Source of the DNA: Candidula unifasciata
Lineage: Eukaryota; Mollusca; Gastropoda; Stylommatophora; Geomitridae
Reading direction: 5' to 3'
Assembly (NCBI GenBank): GCA_905116865.2
Contig: CAJHNH020000813.1
Span: forward strand, 671,001-735,000
DNA length: 64,000 nucleotides
Shown: positions 34,901 through 40,999 of the stretch, piece after piece
How the letters are laid out: each line of letters starts with the position of its first letter
Position numbering within the stretch: position 1 is the first letter of the stretch
The notes under the pieces: generated by a model
Told to the model about the DNA's origin: nothing
What the model saw: only the letters and a program-made list of their open reading frames with translations
Database searches by the model: none
Translations under genes and position numbers: made by a program

Positions 34901-37593
34901 AGGCTGTGGTGTTAAATGACCCCGAAGATGTAGAACACAACCCTGCATGTAGCCAGTAAGGTTTTCAGCAAGTGAGATGACATGACTTCTAGACACATCT
35001 GGACCTCGGTGATGCAGCAAGGGATCACAAAATAAAGTATTCTAAGGGATAAATAACAAAAGTGTAGAACTCTAATATTACACATACATAACTATGAGAA
35101 AGAAACATGGTATCCTTAGTTCATGTGATCAGATCAATGAACAGAACACAGCGATTTTCTTTTGTTTGGAGGCTAAACTCTGGCAGAAAGTCCTGGCTGT
35201 TTGTCCATGCCTGGACTTGTCTTGTTTTAGGGCTTGAGTACTGGATGAAAACTGCCCATCCCTCTGGTAGATGCACTCTGACCTCAAAGAAAATGTTAAC
35301 CCTATCTAAGCTGGTCAAGTTTCCTGTTAGAAATCTGCACTAGGATGACCATGGAGATGTGTAGATAAGTCCTGAGCTGGGCACTACAACACAAACACTT
35401 GTGGTGATGTAGCTCTGCATGCTCAATATAGTGACAATTTAAATCATGGTGTAAAATTGTGGCAGGGACGACTATAGTTGATCCAGTATTATTTTGATTC
35501 CAGAACACCGAGGTCTCAGATCTCTTTCTTACGCCTAAACCCTTACAAGGGCAGCTGGTACTTTAAGTTGTGGTTTACAGCTAGGCTGCAATATATCTGC
35601 TAATTCTGGCCCCAACACATTAGATTTAAGCTAACTTATAATTCTAAAGCAGTGGATGTTTTCTGTTTGAACAACCCCCCCCCCCCCTCTCTCAAGGGTC
35701 CTCAGAACTACAGGGACAGATCTATAGTGTCTACACTACCTGGCAGAGCCTATGATTTCTTAGTTAATGCTCAACTTCTGAAAGTCTTCTTCTAAGCATT
35801 CACTGGCTGTAAACTCCTGCAGACATTTCTGGTTTGTCTGCTCCTGGACTTTGGTCTTGATCCAGAACTTGAGTTCTGCGCGCACAACATTTTTGACTGA
35901 TCTGGCTTATTTAAATGCATACTCTTCATTCCTTGCTCCTCGGTTGTTTGAGTTTGAGGGAAATACCCTAATTAATCACGCTTGTCAGGTGAAGGTAGTT
36001 TTTTCCCTTCGAACCTTCAAAATAGAAGGGAAATATCAAGAAGTGAGACCAGAGGAATCATTTGTTGACATAAAGATAAGTCATAGATGACAATCATGGT
36101 TCGGAGGACCCTTTGTCCCACACATGAAATCATATATTATAATATTATTAATACATTTTTAATAATAATAATAATAATATATAAATTTTAAATCTAAATA
36201 GTACAATAATTTCCTGTGATAAAACTTCAAAAGAAAAGTCATACAAATTTTCAAGAAGCAATCAATGTAGACAAAGATGGGGAGAAACTGTTAAGGTTAG
36301 GAGACAGTGTCGCTGTCTGTAAACTCCAGCAAAAAGTTCTGGTTGTTCATCCTTTTCTGGAATTTGATCTTGCTCCAGAACTTGAGTGTTGCATGCACGT
36401 ACAAAGGCTGTTGGTTTATGGTCTGTCAGGTAGATATGCACTCGGACATCAGGAAACACACCGACTAATAATGTTGACTTATCTCATGACAGCACATTCG
36501 TTAGGTGAAAGTTGGTCTATTTCTCCCCAAAAAATAGAGCCATGTGATGCAACCCACCGAGAGAGAACAGAGTGAGAAGAATGAGAGATTTTCTGCCAAA
36601 TAGAGCCATGTGATGCAACCCACCGAGAGAGAACAGAGTGAGAAGAATGAGAGATTTTCTGCCAAATAGAGCCATGTGATGTAACCCATCTCCACAAGAA
36701 AACAAGCTAGTGACTTCTTACTTCATCATAATAATTATTAACATAAACTAAATTAAGTATTACTGTCGTGTCTAATCTATTCAATGATTAAAAACAAACG
36801 GCTCTCCTCCGAACTTCGACCCAATATTATGGTGGCCATTAAATATCCTTACGGGGCTCAGGCATATGTAAAATGTGGACTGTCTGCCAAGGAACAAATC
36901 ACGGCAAAACAAGGATTACTTGACAATTTCAAGAGACGCAACATTGCAGACGATAGTAGCAGACGATAATAGCATACGCAAAACGCGATTAAACTCACTT
37001 CCGAGCATATCCCCTGGGCCGCTACCTGCGGATGGGGGGCTAAACTAGGTGCCTGGGACTCACGAGCAAATTAATTGGAGGAAGTTGCAGGAGATGTAGC
37101 TGCTGCTCGTGAGTCCCAGCCATCTAGTTTAGCCCCCATCCGCGCCGCACGGGGGATACTGGTCAATGGTGAGGCACAGTCACAGAAACAGGCCCAGTTA
37201 GAGCATTTGTTTCGTTATACGGAGCCGGCATATTTTTTTAAGAACTGAGCCCCGTTAAGATATTTTATGGCCACCGTAATATCGGGTCGAAGTTCAGAGG
37301 AGCCAAACAAACTTTACCATCAACAGATCAGCATCCCCTTGCTTTCTGGACACATCAGAAGCATACGGCACGGTTGTATCATCAGCATCCACAAGATGAT
37401 TATCTTTACTATTAACTGTAGTAGCAGCCTGGGTTGTAGCAGAAAAAACAGCAGTGCTAGCAGGAGATCGTTTATTGCTACATGTGCCAATTGTGTTTTG
37501 TGTACAATTTTGGTCTTCAAGTTCCACCATCAAGTCTCCAATCTGTGACTTCGCTGACGGTGACATCGAACAAATAAAACATATTCCGCACAT
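19736..37593 (-). CDS. ASNSD1: Asparagine synthetase domain-containing protein 1 (nine coding exons)
   Basis: Host gene. Joined exons (minus): 37593-37318, 35041-34841, 31443-31321, 30910-30791, 29361-28712, 26873-25727, 23885-23734, 22475-22385, 19915-19736; 2940 nt, 979 codons, all phases agree and all borders are AG/GT. The N-terminal half is a class II glutamine amidotransferase: Cys2 nucleophile in [41 protein letters not shown]. The C-terminal half is an asparagine-synthase ATP-pyrophosphatase fold: SGGLDS (443-448), [65 protein letters not shown]. Vertebrate ASNSD1 is about 640 residues; extra length sits in exon 1 and in a repeated loop of exon 6. The family's biochemical role is not firmly established; I infer an amidotransferase/synthetase-like fold, not a proven activity. 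Only the exon 4 donor is uncertain. Confidence 0.95.
20012..20465 (+). repeat. R1 copy 2, interrupted by a 165-bp insert with 10-bp TSD
   Basis: R1 is continuous in two parts, 20012-20129 and 20305-20465. The insert 20130-20294 is flanked by ACAGATCTGG at 20120-20129 and 20295-20304. The insert has no hairpin or TIR and looks like a short retroposed fragment. Confidence 0.85.
21510..21880 (+). pseudogene. RTE-like LINE 3' fragment in ASNSD1 intron 8
   Basis: Reads [11 protein letters not shown] near 21540, [20 protein letters not shown] near 21635, then a decayed W/RG-rich tail, and ends in GATGATGATGA at 21864-21874. The 'MWFxRRMLRIPW...RRKQ...GHI.RK' order and GAT-type tail are those of RTE-type LINEs. 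Antisense to the host gene. Confidence 0.7.
22385..22475 (-). CDS. ASNSD1: ASNSD1 exon 8
   Basis: Acceptor CTTTCAG|AATAAT supplies the last base of the Arg codon begun in exon 7; donor CGG|GTGAGT. Encodes [19 protein letters not shown], the conserved GKE.RFPFLDE segment. Confidence 0.94.
22555..22920 (-). pseudogene. RNase-H LINE 3' end, copy 1
   Basis: Minus-strand reading gives a decayed His-Ala-Gly-Val-Val-Gly-Asn-Lys RNase H tail (the H.G..GNE.AD motif of LINE RNase H), then [20 protein letters not shown] and [14 protein letters not shown] before the 3' end. The same C-terminus recurs at 38790-39110, 48060-48360, 62790-63030 and 63540-63870. Same strand as the host gene. Confidence 0.72.
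23105..23385 (+). pseudogene. RTE-like LINE 3' fragment in ASNSD1 intron 7
   Basis: One frame reads [34 protein letters not shown] and [10 protein letters not shown], matching the RTE C-terminal 'RQ..FGHIMRR..LE....GKI.GKR.RGRQR...LD.LT.W' pattern. Ends in AAGAAGAAGACTGATAATG. A reverse copy lies at 27120-27245. Confidence 0.68.
23441..23640 (+). repeat. tRNA-derived SINE, copy 1
   Basis: Internal pol III boxes are visible: A-box-like TAGCTCATTGGCTGG near 23452 and B box GGTTCAAATCC near 23490, followed by an A-rich linker and a conserved body (GTCGTGGGAAGTAAAGGGGA, then a CATATCACCCATCAAG block). The body recurs at 30530-30590 and, reversed, at 54560-54610. Not a functional tRNA because no cloverleaf continues. 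Confidence 0.75.
23734..23885 (-). CDS. ASNSD1: ASNSD1 exon 7 (acceptor inside a minisatellite)
   Basis: Acceptor CATTAG|GTACTACTATGTGGC, donor GACAG|GTAGAT, 152 nt, ends phase 2. Encodes [19 protein letters not shown] and [11 protein letters not shown]. The acceptor and first 14 exon bases belong to the terminal unit of the 43-bp array at 23872-24172. Only this 3'-most acceptor gives the conserved frame. Confidence 0.92.
23872..24172 (-). repeat. 43-bp minisatellite, seven units, spanning the ASNSD1 intron 6/exon 7 border
   Basis: Units start at 23872, 23915, 23958, 24001, 24044, 24087 and 24130 (plus strand CCACATAGTAGTACCTAATG...), nearly identical and contiguous, with no unique spacers. 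On the gene strand each unit carries TCATTAG followed by GTACTACTATGTGG (units 2 and 4 have GTCC), so the 3' splice acceptor and exon start are present seven times. Confidence 0.97.
23886..25726 (-). other. ASNSD1 intron 6
   Basis: 1.84-kb intron. It contains the 43-bp minisatellite at its 3' end and an antisense-decayed RTE RT fragment at 25140-25580. About 24180-25130 is A-rich sequence with no recognised element. Confidence 0.85.
25140..25580 (-). pseudogene. Decayed RTE-like reverse transcriptase fragment in ASNSD1 intron 6
   Basis: On the minus strand one frame reads ALETSD, then [13 protein letters not shown] (RT motif of the R(Q/G)GC.LSP.LFN type) followed by a run into the YLG region, with many stops. 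A similar relic is at 56460-56990 on the same strand. Confidence 0.55.
25727..26873 (-). CDS. ASNSD1: ASNSD1 exon 6 (large, with coding minisatellite)
   Basis: Acceptor CCTCAG|ATGTG completes the split Arg codon from exon 5; donor AGG|GTTAGT; 1147 nt. Starts [16 protein letters not shown] and ends [16 protein letters not shown]...KFTSKAR. Between them is a ~270-residue low-complexity insert, with four 24-residue repeats ([15 protein letters not shown] cores, residues about 552-648) and two diverged units. In vertebrates the same loop is short, so the insert is tolerated outside the catalytic fold. Confidence 0.95.
26301..26588 (-). repeat. 72-bp coding minisatellite in ASNSD1 exon 6
   Basis: Four units (26301-26372, 26373-26444, 26445-26516, 26517-26588), nearly identical, exactly 24 codons each. 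More diverged single units flank them on both sides (around 26200 and 26600). Because of codon symmetry the opposite strand is also open (26160-26660), which is an artefact. Confidence 0.96.
27120..27245 (-). pseudogene. RTE-like LINE 3' fragment (short)
   Basis: Reverse complement of the tail at 23250-23385: shared blocks around GACATGACTACCAACGCCAC and CATCATGGCATGAAGGATCA. No open frame left. Confidence 0.6.
27345..27430 (-). repeat. tRNA-derived SINE fragment
   Basis: On the minus strand a B-box-like GGGTTCAGATCTGCACCAGG is followed by a decayed body. Same family as 29985-30120. Confidence 0.5.
27725..27900 (+). repeat. tRNA-like SINE of a second type
   Basis: AGCAGCTAGCCAAGCAGTTA (A-box-like) near 27732 and AAGTTTAAATCC (B-box-like) near 27778, followed by a body with CTGGTACAGCCGGTTGTGAC. 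Not seen elsewhere in the window. Confidence 0.45.
28712..29361 (-). CDS. ASNSD1: ASNSD1 exon 5 (PP-loop)
   Basis: Acceptor TTTTTAG|GCCTAC, donor GACAG|GTGATT, 650 nt, ends in phase 2. Begins with [11 protein letters not shown] and LFPWKDC, ends with [20 protein letters not shown], where SGGLDS is the ATP-pyrophosphatase loop. The middle is poorly conserved and probably a surface region. Confidence 0.95.
29985..30120 (-). repeat. tRNA-derived SINE, reverse copy
   Basis: Reading the minus strand from 30120: GGGAGCCACGGTAGGGTAGT (A-box region), then GAGGTTCAAATCCACATCGC (B box), an A/T-rich stretch, and the CAGGTTGATTCAGGCTAAAA body. Confidence 0.72.
30460..30600 (+). repeat. tRNA-derived SINE body (headless)
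   Basis: Three imperfect repeats of a 'CCCAG...TGGGTCCCAGGT' block (30471-30530), then GGTCATGGGAAGTAAAGAAC and the CTATCACCCACCAAG block shared with the SINE at 23441. The tRNA head is absent. Confidence 0.6.
30791..30910 (-). CDS. ASNSD1: ASNSD1 exon 4
   Basis: Acceptor AACTAG|GCAGAC. Encodes [19 protein letters not shown] and [10 protein letters not shown]. The donor is taken as ATG|GTTGGT (phase 0, needed to join exon 5), a weak site. In-frame alternatives a few codons downstream (ATA|GTTTGT) are possible, so the 3' end is uncertain by about 10-20 nt. Confidence 0.85.
31060..31190 (+). repeat. R1 copy 3, 3' half
   Basis: Contains CCAATTAGTCGACTCC, ACATGCTTGTTGAGAAGGCAG and CCCACAATGGGGCCCCGGAA. 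Lies in ASNSD1 intron 3. Confidence 0.8.
31321..31443 (-). CDS. ASNSD1: ASNSD1 exon 3
   Basis: Acceptor ACACAG|GTAGAGG, donor CAG|GTTCGT, 41 codons, phase 0. Encodes [14 protein letters not shown] and [12 protein letters not shown], matching the ENDT...GPWSF strand of vertebrate ASNSD1. Confidence 0.93.
31515..32725. repeat. Imperfect inverted repeat (about 200-bp arms)
   Basis: Plus 31520-31720 (TTTACGTTTTCTGCCCCAGA..., then TTGTCCTATGTTGCGGG) matches the reverse complement of about 32500-32695 (TTTACGTTTTCCGCCCCAGA..., TTGTCCTATGTTGCGGG). The arms are separated by about 780 bp of otherwise unassigned sequence. Two copies of an unnamed dispersed repeat in opposite orientation is the simplest reading. 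Confidence 0.75.
32750..33045 (+). repeat. R1 copy 4 (near full length)
   Basis: One of the best full-length copies: starts CACTGGCTGTAATCTCCGGC, has TTTTATATATCTGGCCTATT, CTCTCAGGCAGATGTACTC and ends CCCACAATGGAGCCCCGGAA. Confidence 0.85.
33150..33280 (+). repeat. R1 3' fragment
   Basis: Only the last part of R1 is recognisable (GGTCTATTCTTTTTTCCCC, then GAGGCCCTGGAACCC). Confidence 0.55.
33632..34764 (-). mobile_element. 5'-truncated RTE-like LINE in ASNSD1 intron 2
   Basis: Minus-strand insertion, same orientation as the host gene, truncated within RT at its 5' end (about 34764). It encodes the 358-codon frame described separately. The 3' end lies near 33632. I could not identify a clear target-site duplication. 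Confidence 0.82.
33642..34718 (-). pseudogene. RTE-like reverse transcriptase, 358 codons open
   Basis: Open without any stop from the palm onward: [12 protein letters not shown] (near 34700, first catalytic Asp region), [14 protein letters not shown] (near 34535), [10 protein letters not shown] (near 34425, FADD catalytic motif), FKYLGTTF (near 34230), then the C-terminal region [29 protein letters not shown] and [12 protein letters not shown]. Endonuclease and RT fingers are lost to 5' truncation, so it cannot move itself, but the intact frame shows a recent insertion. A related copy is at 58902-59532. Confidence 0.88.
34841..35041 (-). CDS. ASNSD1: ASNSD1 exon 2
   Basis: Acceptor CCCTTAG|AATACT, donor CAG|GTATGT, 67 codons, phase 0 at both ends. 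Encodes [20 protein letters not shown] and [12 protein letters not shown], the glutamine-binding core of the amidotransferase domain. Confidence 0.95.
35170..35300 (+). repeat. R1 copy 5, partial
   Basis: AACTCTGGCAGAAAGTCCTGG through GGTAGATGCACTCTGACCTC, with an internal deletion. Confidence 0.65.
35795..36010 (+). repeat. R1 copy 6
   Basis: CACTGGCTGTAAACTCCTGC through ATCTGGCTTATTTAAATGC and a decayed 3' part. Confidence 0.75.
36160..36182 (+). repeat. Short TAA microsatellite
   Basis: About seven ATA/TAA units in an AT-rich stretch of ASNSD1 intron 1. Confidence 0.6.
36300..36545 (+). repeat. R1 copy 7
   Basis: TGTAAACTCCAGCAAAAAGTTCTGG, then CTTGAGTGTTGCATGCACGT, GGTAGATATGCACTCGGAC and a decayed 3' part that runs into the 66-bp tandem repeat. 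Confidence 0.7.
36534..36690 (+). repeat. 66-bp tandem repeat, 2.4 units
   Basis: Units start at 36534, 36600 and 36666 (ATAGAGCCATGTGATGCAAC). The first two are identical; the third is partial. Located in ASNSD1 intron 1 at the 3' end of an R1 copy. Confidence 0.95.
36800..37304. mobile_element. 505-bp foldback MITE with 8-bp TSD, adjacent to ASNSD1 exon 1 donor
   Basis: Terminal inverted repeats of about 60 bp (36800-36861 and 37245-37304; outer ends GGCTCTCCTCCGAAC / GGCTCCTCTGAAC, inner part through CGGGGCTCAG). A second, inner palindrome pairs 37025-37063 with about 37107-37146. The element is flanked by AAACAAAC at 36792-36799 and 37305-37312. Eight-bp duplications fit hAT- or P-like families. 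No transposase frame, so non-autonomous. Confidence 0.85.
37318..37593 (-). CDS. ASNSD1: ASNSD1 exon 1 (start codon, Cys2)
   Basis: ATG at 37593 gives Met-Cys-Gly-Ile-Cys, the processed-Cys2 N-terminus of class II amidotransferases, which fixes the start. 92 codons, phase 0, donor ATG|GTAAAG. About 60 residues (rich in Ser, Thr, Ala, Asp) between MCGIC and the HHRGPD block of exon 2 have no counterpart in the vertebrate protein. The donor lies five bases from a MITE insertion. Confidence 0.88.
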
Positions 37594-38290
37594 TGTAAAT
37601 ACTTGACTGTGTTTGTTATTTATATTTTCTGGTCATACCGGTAATATCATTAAATCGATTAATTTAGTTATTCAGCTTTAAAATTTTCACCACATGGCTT
37701 TTGTTTACAGAGAAGTACCACGACATGAGAACGACAGTGCCAGAGCCAAGCAATTAAAAGCGACCAAATGTAGGCAGAACGCAGAAATGGAGGGATTTCT
37801 TTTTCTGGTGATTGATACTCAGTACAGGCGCCTTTCTTGTAAGCATAATTTTGTCAGCGCAACTTAATAAACATTATATGGTGAGTACCGCACCTTTTGC
37901 AGATACTTTGTGATAAGTACCCGCACCTTTTGCAGATACTTTGTGTACCTGCACTTTTTTTCCCAAGGGAAAAATCCCCTGCAGAAATATAACTGTTTTC
38001 TTCAAACTTTCTGTTTTACTGTTTATCATTGAAGACGAGTCCTACTTTAATGGCTTAAACAAGCAGCTATATTGAACAACGAATGAGCCCTTAAGTCCAA
38101 TCAAAGCTAATTAGGTGAAAATCGTAGAGGGCGCCTTTTTTACGCCAGTCCGGTATCGAGTTTTTTGTTTTGTTTTTGAAGTATCCAAGAGCCATAAGTT
38201 GTTAACCCTTAGGCACGGTATTATGGATATCGCAACCCTTCGACCTTGATTCCATGATAAATACCGTAAATCTGGGAGAAATGTGGCTTT
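37594..38290 (-). promoter_or_regulatory. Upstream region of ASNSD1 (promoter not resolved)
   Basis: The sequence 5' of the ATG on the gene strand is A/T-rich with no recognisable TATA box, initiator or coding uORF. In mammals the ASNSD1 transcript carries an upstream frame (ASDURF, prefoldin-like), and no comparable coiled-coil frame is visible here. A 32-bp direct repeat (CGCACCTTTTGCAGATACTT, 37888-37945) is the only feature. Confidence 0.4.
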
Positions 38291-38395
38291 TCTGCCTACC
38301 CCCGGGCGTGAACCCGGACCACAAGGAGTTTGTCACCCGGTCACCGCGCAATACGGTTTAGCCAACTACGCTAGCGAGCAAGGCCGGTATCAAGT
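38290..38395 (-). repeat. tRNA-derived SINE head (reverse)
   Basis: Reading the minus strand: GCTAGCGTAGTTGGCTAAAC (A box) and GGTCCGGGTTCACGCCCGGG (B box). It stands head to head with a plus-strand SINE head at 38405. No acceptor-stem pairing seen, so not a functional tRNA. Confidence 0.65.
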
Positions 38396-38404
38396 ATAAG
38401 ATGC

Positions 38405-38502
38405 TAGACTCATGTTGTATAGGGCAATCACCGTGGTGTAGCGGCTTGACGCTCGCCTGCAGATCGGACCGGTCGTGGATTCGGATCCTGACGGAACAGG
38501 GT
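38405..38502 (+). repeat. tRNA-derived SINE head (plus)
   Basis: CACCGTGGTGTAGCGGCTTG (A box) and GTGGATTCGGATCCTGACGG (B box), followed directly by unit A of the segmental duplication. Confidence 0.65.
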
Positions 38503-39664
38503 TTTGTTATTGTTGTTTACTGCGACTGCTGCTGTTACTATTAAGGTTCCTGGTGCTTCCACAGCTGATATGTTTGTTCAAGTCTGCATTCCTGTGTTCT
38601 GAAACTAATGTTTGTTTGGTTCCAAGTTGGAATTTGTTGAACTAATGGTGGTGGTAGTGGAAATGAGGGAGGCAGGTTTTTTCTTGTTAATGATGATCTT
38701 GTTGTTGCTGTTGCTGCTGTTGCTGCTGCTGATATTATTATTTTTGCTTCAGTGGCTCCTGCTGCTTCTACAGGTGTTACTACTGGCTGGCTTTGCACAG
38801 CTTGGTGGAAAACTGATGCATGCTAAGGCGGACGTGGTTAGTGCCTTGTGGGAGAGCATGTACAGTTCTGAGAAGCAGATGGATCACCACAGTCTGGTGA
38901 GATTGATGCAGGAGGAAGTGACGAGAGGTTTTGGCAGATGCTCGAGGCTCAGAGAAAAGGAAAACGGACGTTTAATCAGAATTCTACTGGCACCATTAAT
39001 ATCGGAGCTCTTCGCTGGCTGCTGAAAATGGGGAAGGAGTGCTAATGGGAATGCCCCGAGTGCTGTGATGTCGGTTCTTGAAGCAAATCAAATCAAATCT
39101 ACAAGTGTTAGCACTGCGTCTTTAATATGTTTAAAACTGTTTTTGTGTGTTCTGGAACTAATATCTGTTTGATTCCACGTTTAACAAAGTTGAACCAGTG
39201 ATGGCTGTGGATGGGAAAGGGGTCTAAAGAATCTCAACACAGTACACGAACTCCGTTGCACCGGCGAGTATCCTGAAATACTTTGGGTAGTTTTTAAACC
39301 CCAAATTTCGCCCGAGCGGCGTCGTTAGGATACCTTTTTCCAAATTCCATCTTCCAAGGTATTTTTTAACGTGCGTAACAATACACACGGGCGTCAGATC
39401 TTTCTACCCAGAGACCAGGGGAAATTACTAGAAGTCCAAGTGTAAAAATCAAAGCCTTCACCGGAGTTTGAGCCAGGGACCTCCAGCACTTCAAGCGAAT
39501 TACATACCTCAAGACCACTCATCCCGGCCCCCCCACCCCCCCCCCTTCCCCGTTGTTAAGGCTGATCTTATTGTTGTCAATGTTGATTTTGTTGTTGTTG
39601 TTGCTGCTGCTATTGCTGTTGCTTCTGGGATAACTGCATCTCCCGCTAAGTCGCTTGTTTATAC
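38503..39664 (+). repeat. Segmental duplication, unit A (copy 1)
   Basis: About 1.16 kb matching the reverse complement of 47485-48655. Contains a GTT/CTG-rich stretch, the RNase-H LINE 3' end, a diverged internal repeat (AAACTAATGTTTGTTTGG near 38602 and AACTAATATCTGTTTGATTC near 39157) and a C-rich run near 39520-39550. Confidence 0.93.
38790..39110 (+). pseudogene. RNase-H LINE 3' end, copy 2 (in unit A)
   Basis: Frame with ADVVSALWESMYSSEKQMDH, a middle region and ISELFAGC, then the 3' untranslated end GATGTCGGTTCTTGAAGCAA followed by (ATCAA)-type repeats. Homologous to 22555-22920 and 63540-63870. Confidence 0.7.
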
Positions 39665-39839
39665 ATGAGTGCCCACCAACCCTTGCAATGTCTTTCGATG
39701 ACTGGTTTGATATAAGTGTCTGTCAAAGTCGTTTTTATGGGCTGGGTACAAGCTGTTAGTGTATGTGTGTAGAATCCCATGAATCCTCCACTCCCAGTGT
39801 CTGCATTGTAATTTTGGTTTCCCTCATCTTTATCTTCTT

Positions 39840-40090
39840 AGCGTTCACCGGCTATAAACACCTTCGGAAAGTCTTAGTTTTTGTCTGCTTTTGGACTTTA
39901 ATGTTGTTCCAGGACTTCACTGTTGCGTGCACATCCGATTTACATATATGGCTTATTTGAACGCAGACTGCTGTTTCCTTGTCTTTCATGTAGTGTACTC
40001 CAGCTTCGAAGGAAACTTCTGTAATTAGTCGCCTTTTACGACATTTCTGTGCTTTTTGTTTCTGCTGGTACACCGTGGTGCCCAGTACCG
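39840..40090 (+). repeat. R1 copy 8 (in unit B)
   Basis: GCGTTCACCGGCTATAAACA through GTAATTAGTCGCCTTTTACG. The 3' end is replaced by a GTGCCCAGTACCGGTACC segment. Confidence 0.8.
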
Positions 40091-40275
40091 GTACCTTTTT
40101 TTTTAAATGGGGAATTTTTTTCGCACTACTGTAGTAGACACTTTGTGGTAAATCCTAGTATCTTTAGGATGAGTGACAGAGACTTGTCTGAGATCCATTG
40201 CAGCTAACCTTTATCGTCAAACGGCATCTCATTGAATGACTTTGTACCATTAATGAATACTCATTCAGTCTAGCC

Positions 40276-40454
40276 CAATTGTTCTCAACCTATCTAATGC
40301 CGCGACCCTTCAATACACTTCTTCATGCTATGGCGAACCCCAACTATACGATTATTTTCGTTGCTACTACATAACTTATATAAATATGCGTTTTGTGATG
40401 GTATTTAGCGACCCCTATGAAAGTTTCGTTTAACCCCAAAAATGAGAACCTCTG
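40276..40454. mobile_element. hAT MITE with 8-bp TSD (in unit B, copy 1)
   Basis: Element CAATTGTTCTCAACC...GAGAACCTCTG, TIR consensus CARWKGTTCTCA, flanked by GTCTAGCC at 40268-40275 and 40455-40462. 179 bp. The left end is homologous to the hAT relic at 62520-62625. Confidence 0.9.
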
Positions 40455-40689
40455 GTCTAGCCGGACGTATCACGTCAAACAAATGATAACTGAACTGGTT
40501 TATCTAATATGCCTATGCGACATAATTCCAGCTTTCCTAATAATCCACCCACATCGAATGGTTCTTGCTAATTCTGCCACATGAGTTTGCGGTGCGCTAA
40601 AACAAACCCCAGAGCATGTCTTACAGAAGAAGACACAAACAATAGATTCCACAATGTACACAATATATTGCCTAGCATATTTCGCTGTA

Positions 40690-40990
40690 TCTTCTTCTTT
40701 TTCTTGTTCACCGGCTGTGAATTCCGGCGGTAAGTCAGGTTGTTCGCCCAATTGGACTTTTGGCTTTTACCTTGACCTGAGTTTTGCGTGTACATCCGTT
40801 TTACTGGCTTATTGGTTTGCAGTTCTCGTTCCCGGCCTCTCCGGCATATGTACTCCGACTTCGAGGGAAGACGTCAATCCTATCTCTATGTTGACTGTGG
40901 CCATTGTTTTGTGTGGGTCGAGATGTTGCCTCATTTGTGTGGGGTCCTCTTTGACCCTTTGCAGGTGTGGCCCCCGAAGAACCTCCCCCC
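40690..40990 (+). repeat. R1 copy 9
   Basis: CACCGGCTGTGAATTCCGGC, TGTACATCCGTTTTACTGGC, ATGTACTCCGACTTCGAGGG; 3' end decays into a C-run at 40985-40999. Confidence 0.75.
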
Positions 40991-40999
40991 CCCCCCCCG

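Larger units (their letters stand above)
35042..37317 (-). other. ASNSD1 intron 1
   Basis: 2.3-kb intron containing R1 copies (35170-35300, 35795-36010, 36300-36545), a 66-bp tandem repeat (36534-36690), AT-rich stretches and the MITE at 36800-37304 that abuts exon 1. Confidence 0.85.
39669..40746 (+). repeat. Segmental duplication, unit B (copy 1)
   Basis: About 1.08 kb matching 46408-47485 in the same orientation (begins CCACCAACCCTTGCAATGTC). Contains an R1 copy (39840-40090), a hAT MITE (40276-40454) and the 5' start of another R1 copy that continues intact past the boundary to about 40990. Confidence 0.93.

Noticed and set aside
38290..38502. Functional tRNA genes
   Set aside because: A- and B-box-like motifs are present but no acceptor or anticodon stem pairing; SINE-derived.
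38612..39025. 137-codon leucine-rich frame, and its mirror at 48122-48526
   Set aside because: Low-complexity TTG/CTG stretch joined to the RNase-H LINE 3' end; the duplicate frame comes from the segmental duplication.
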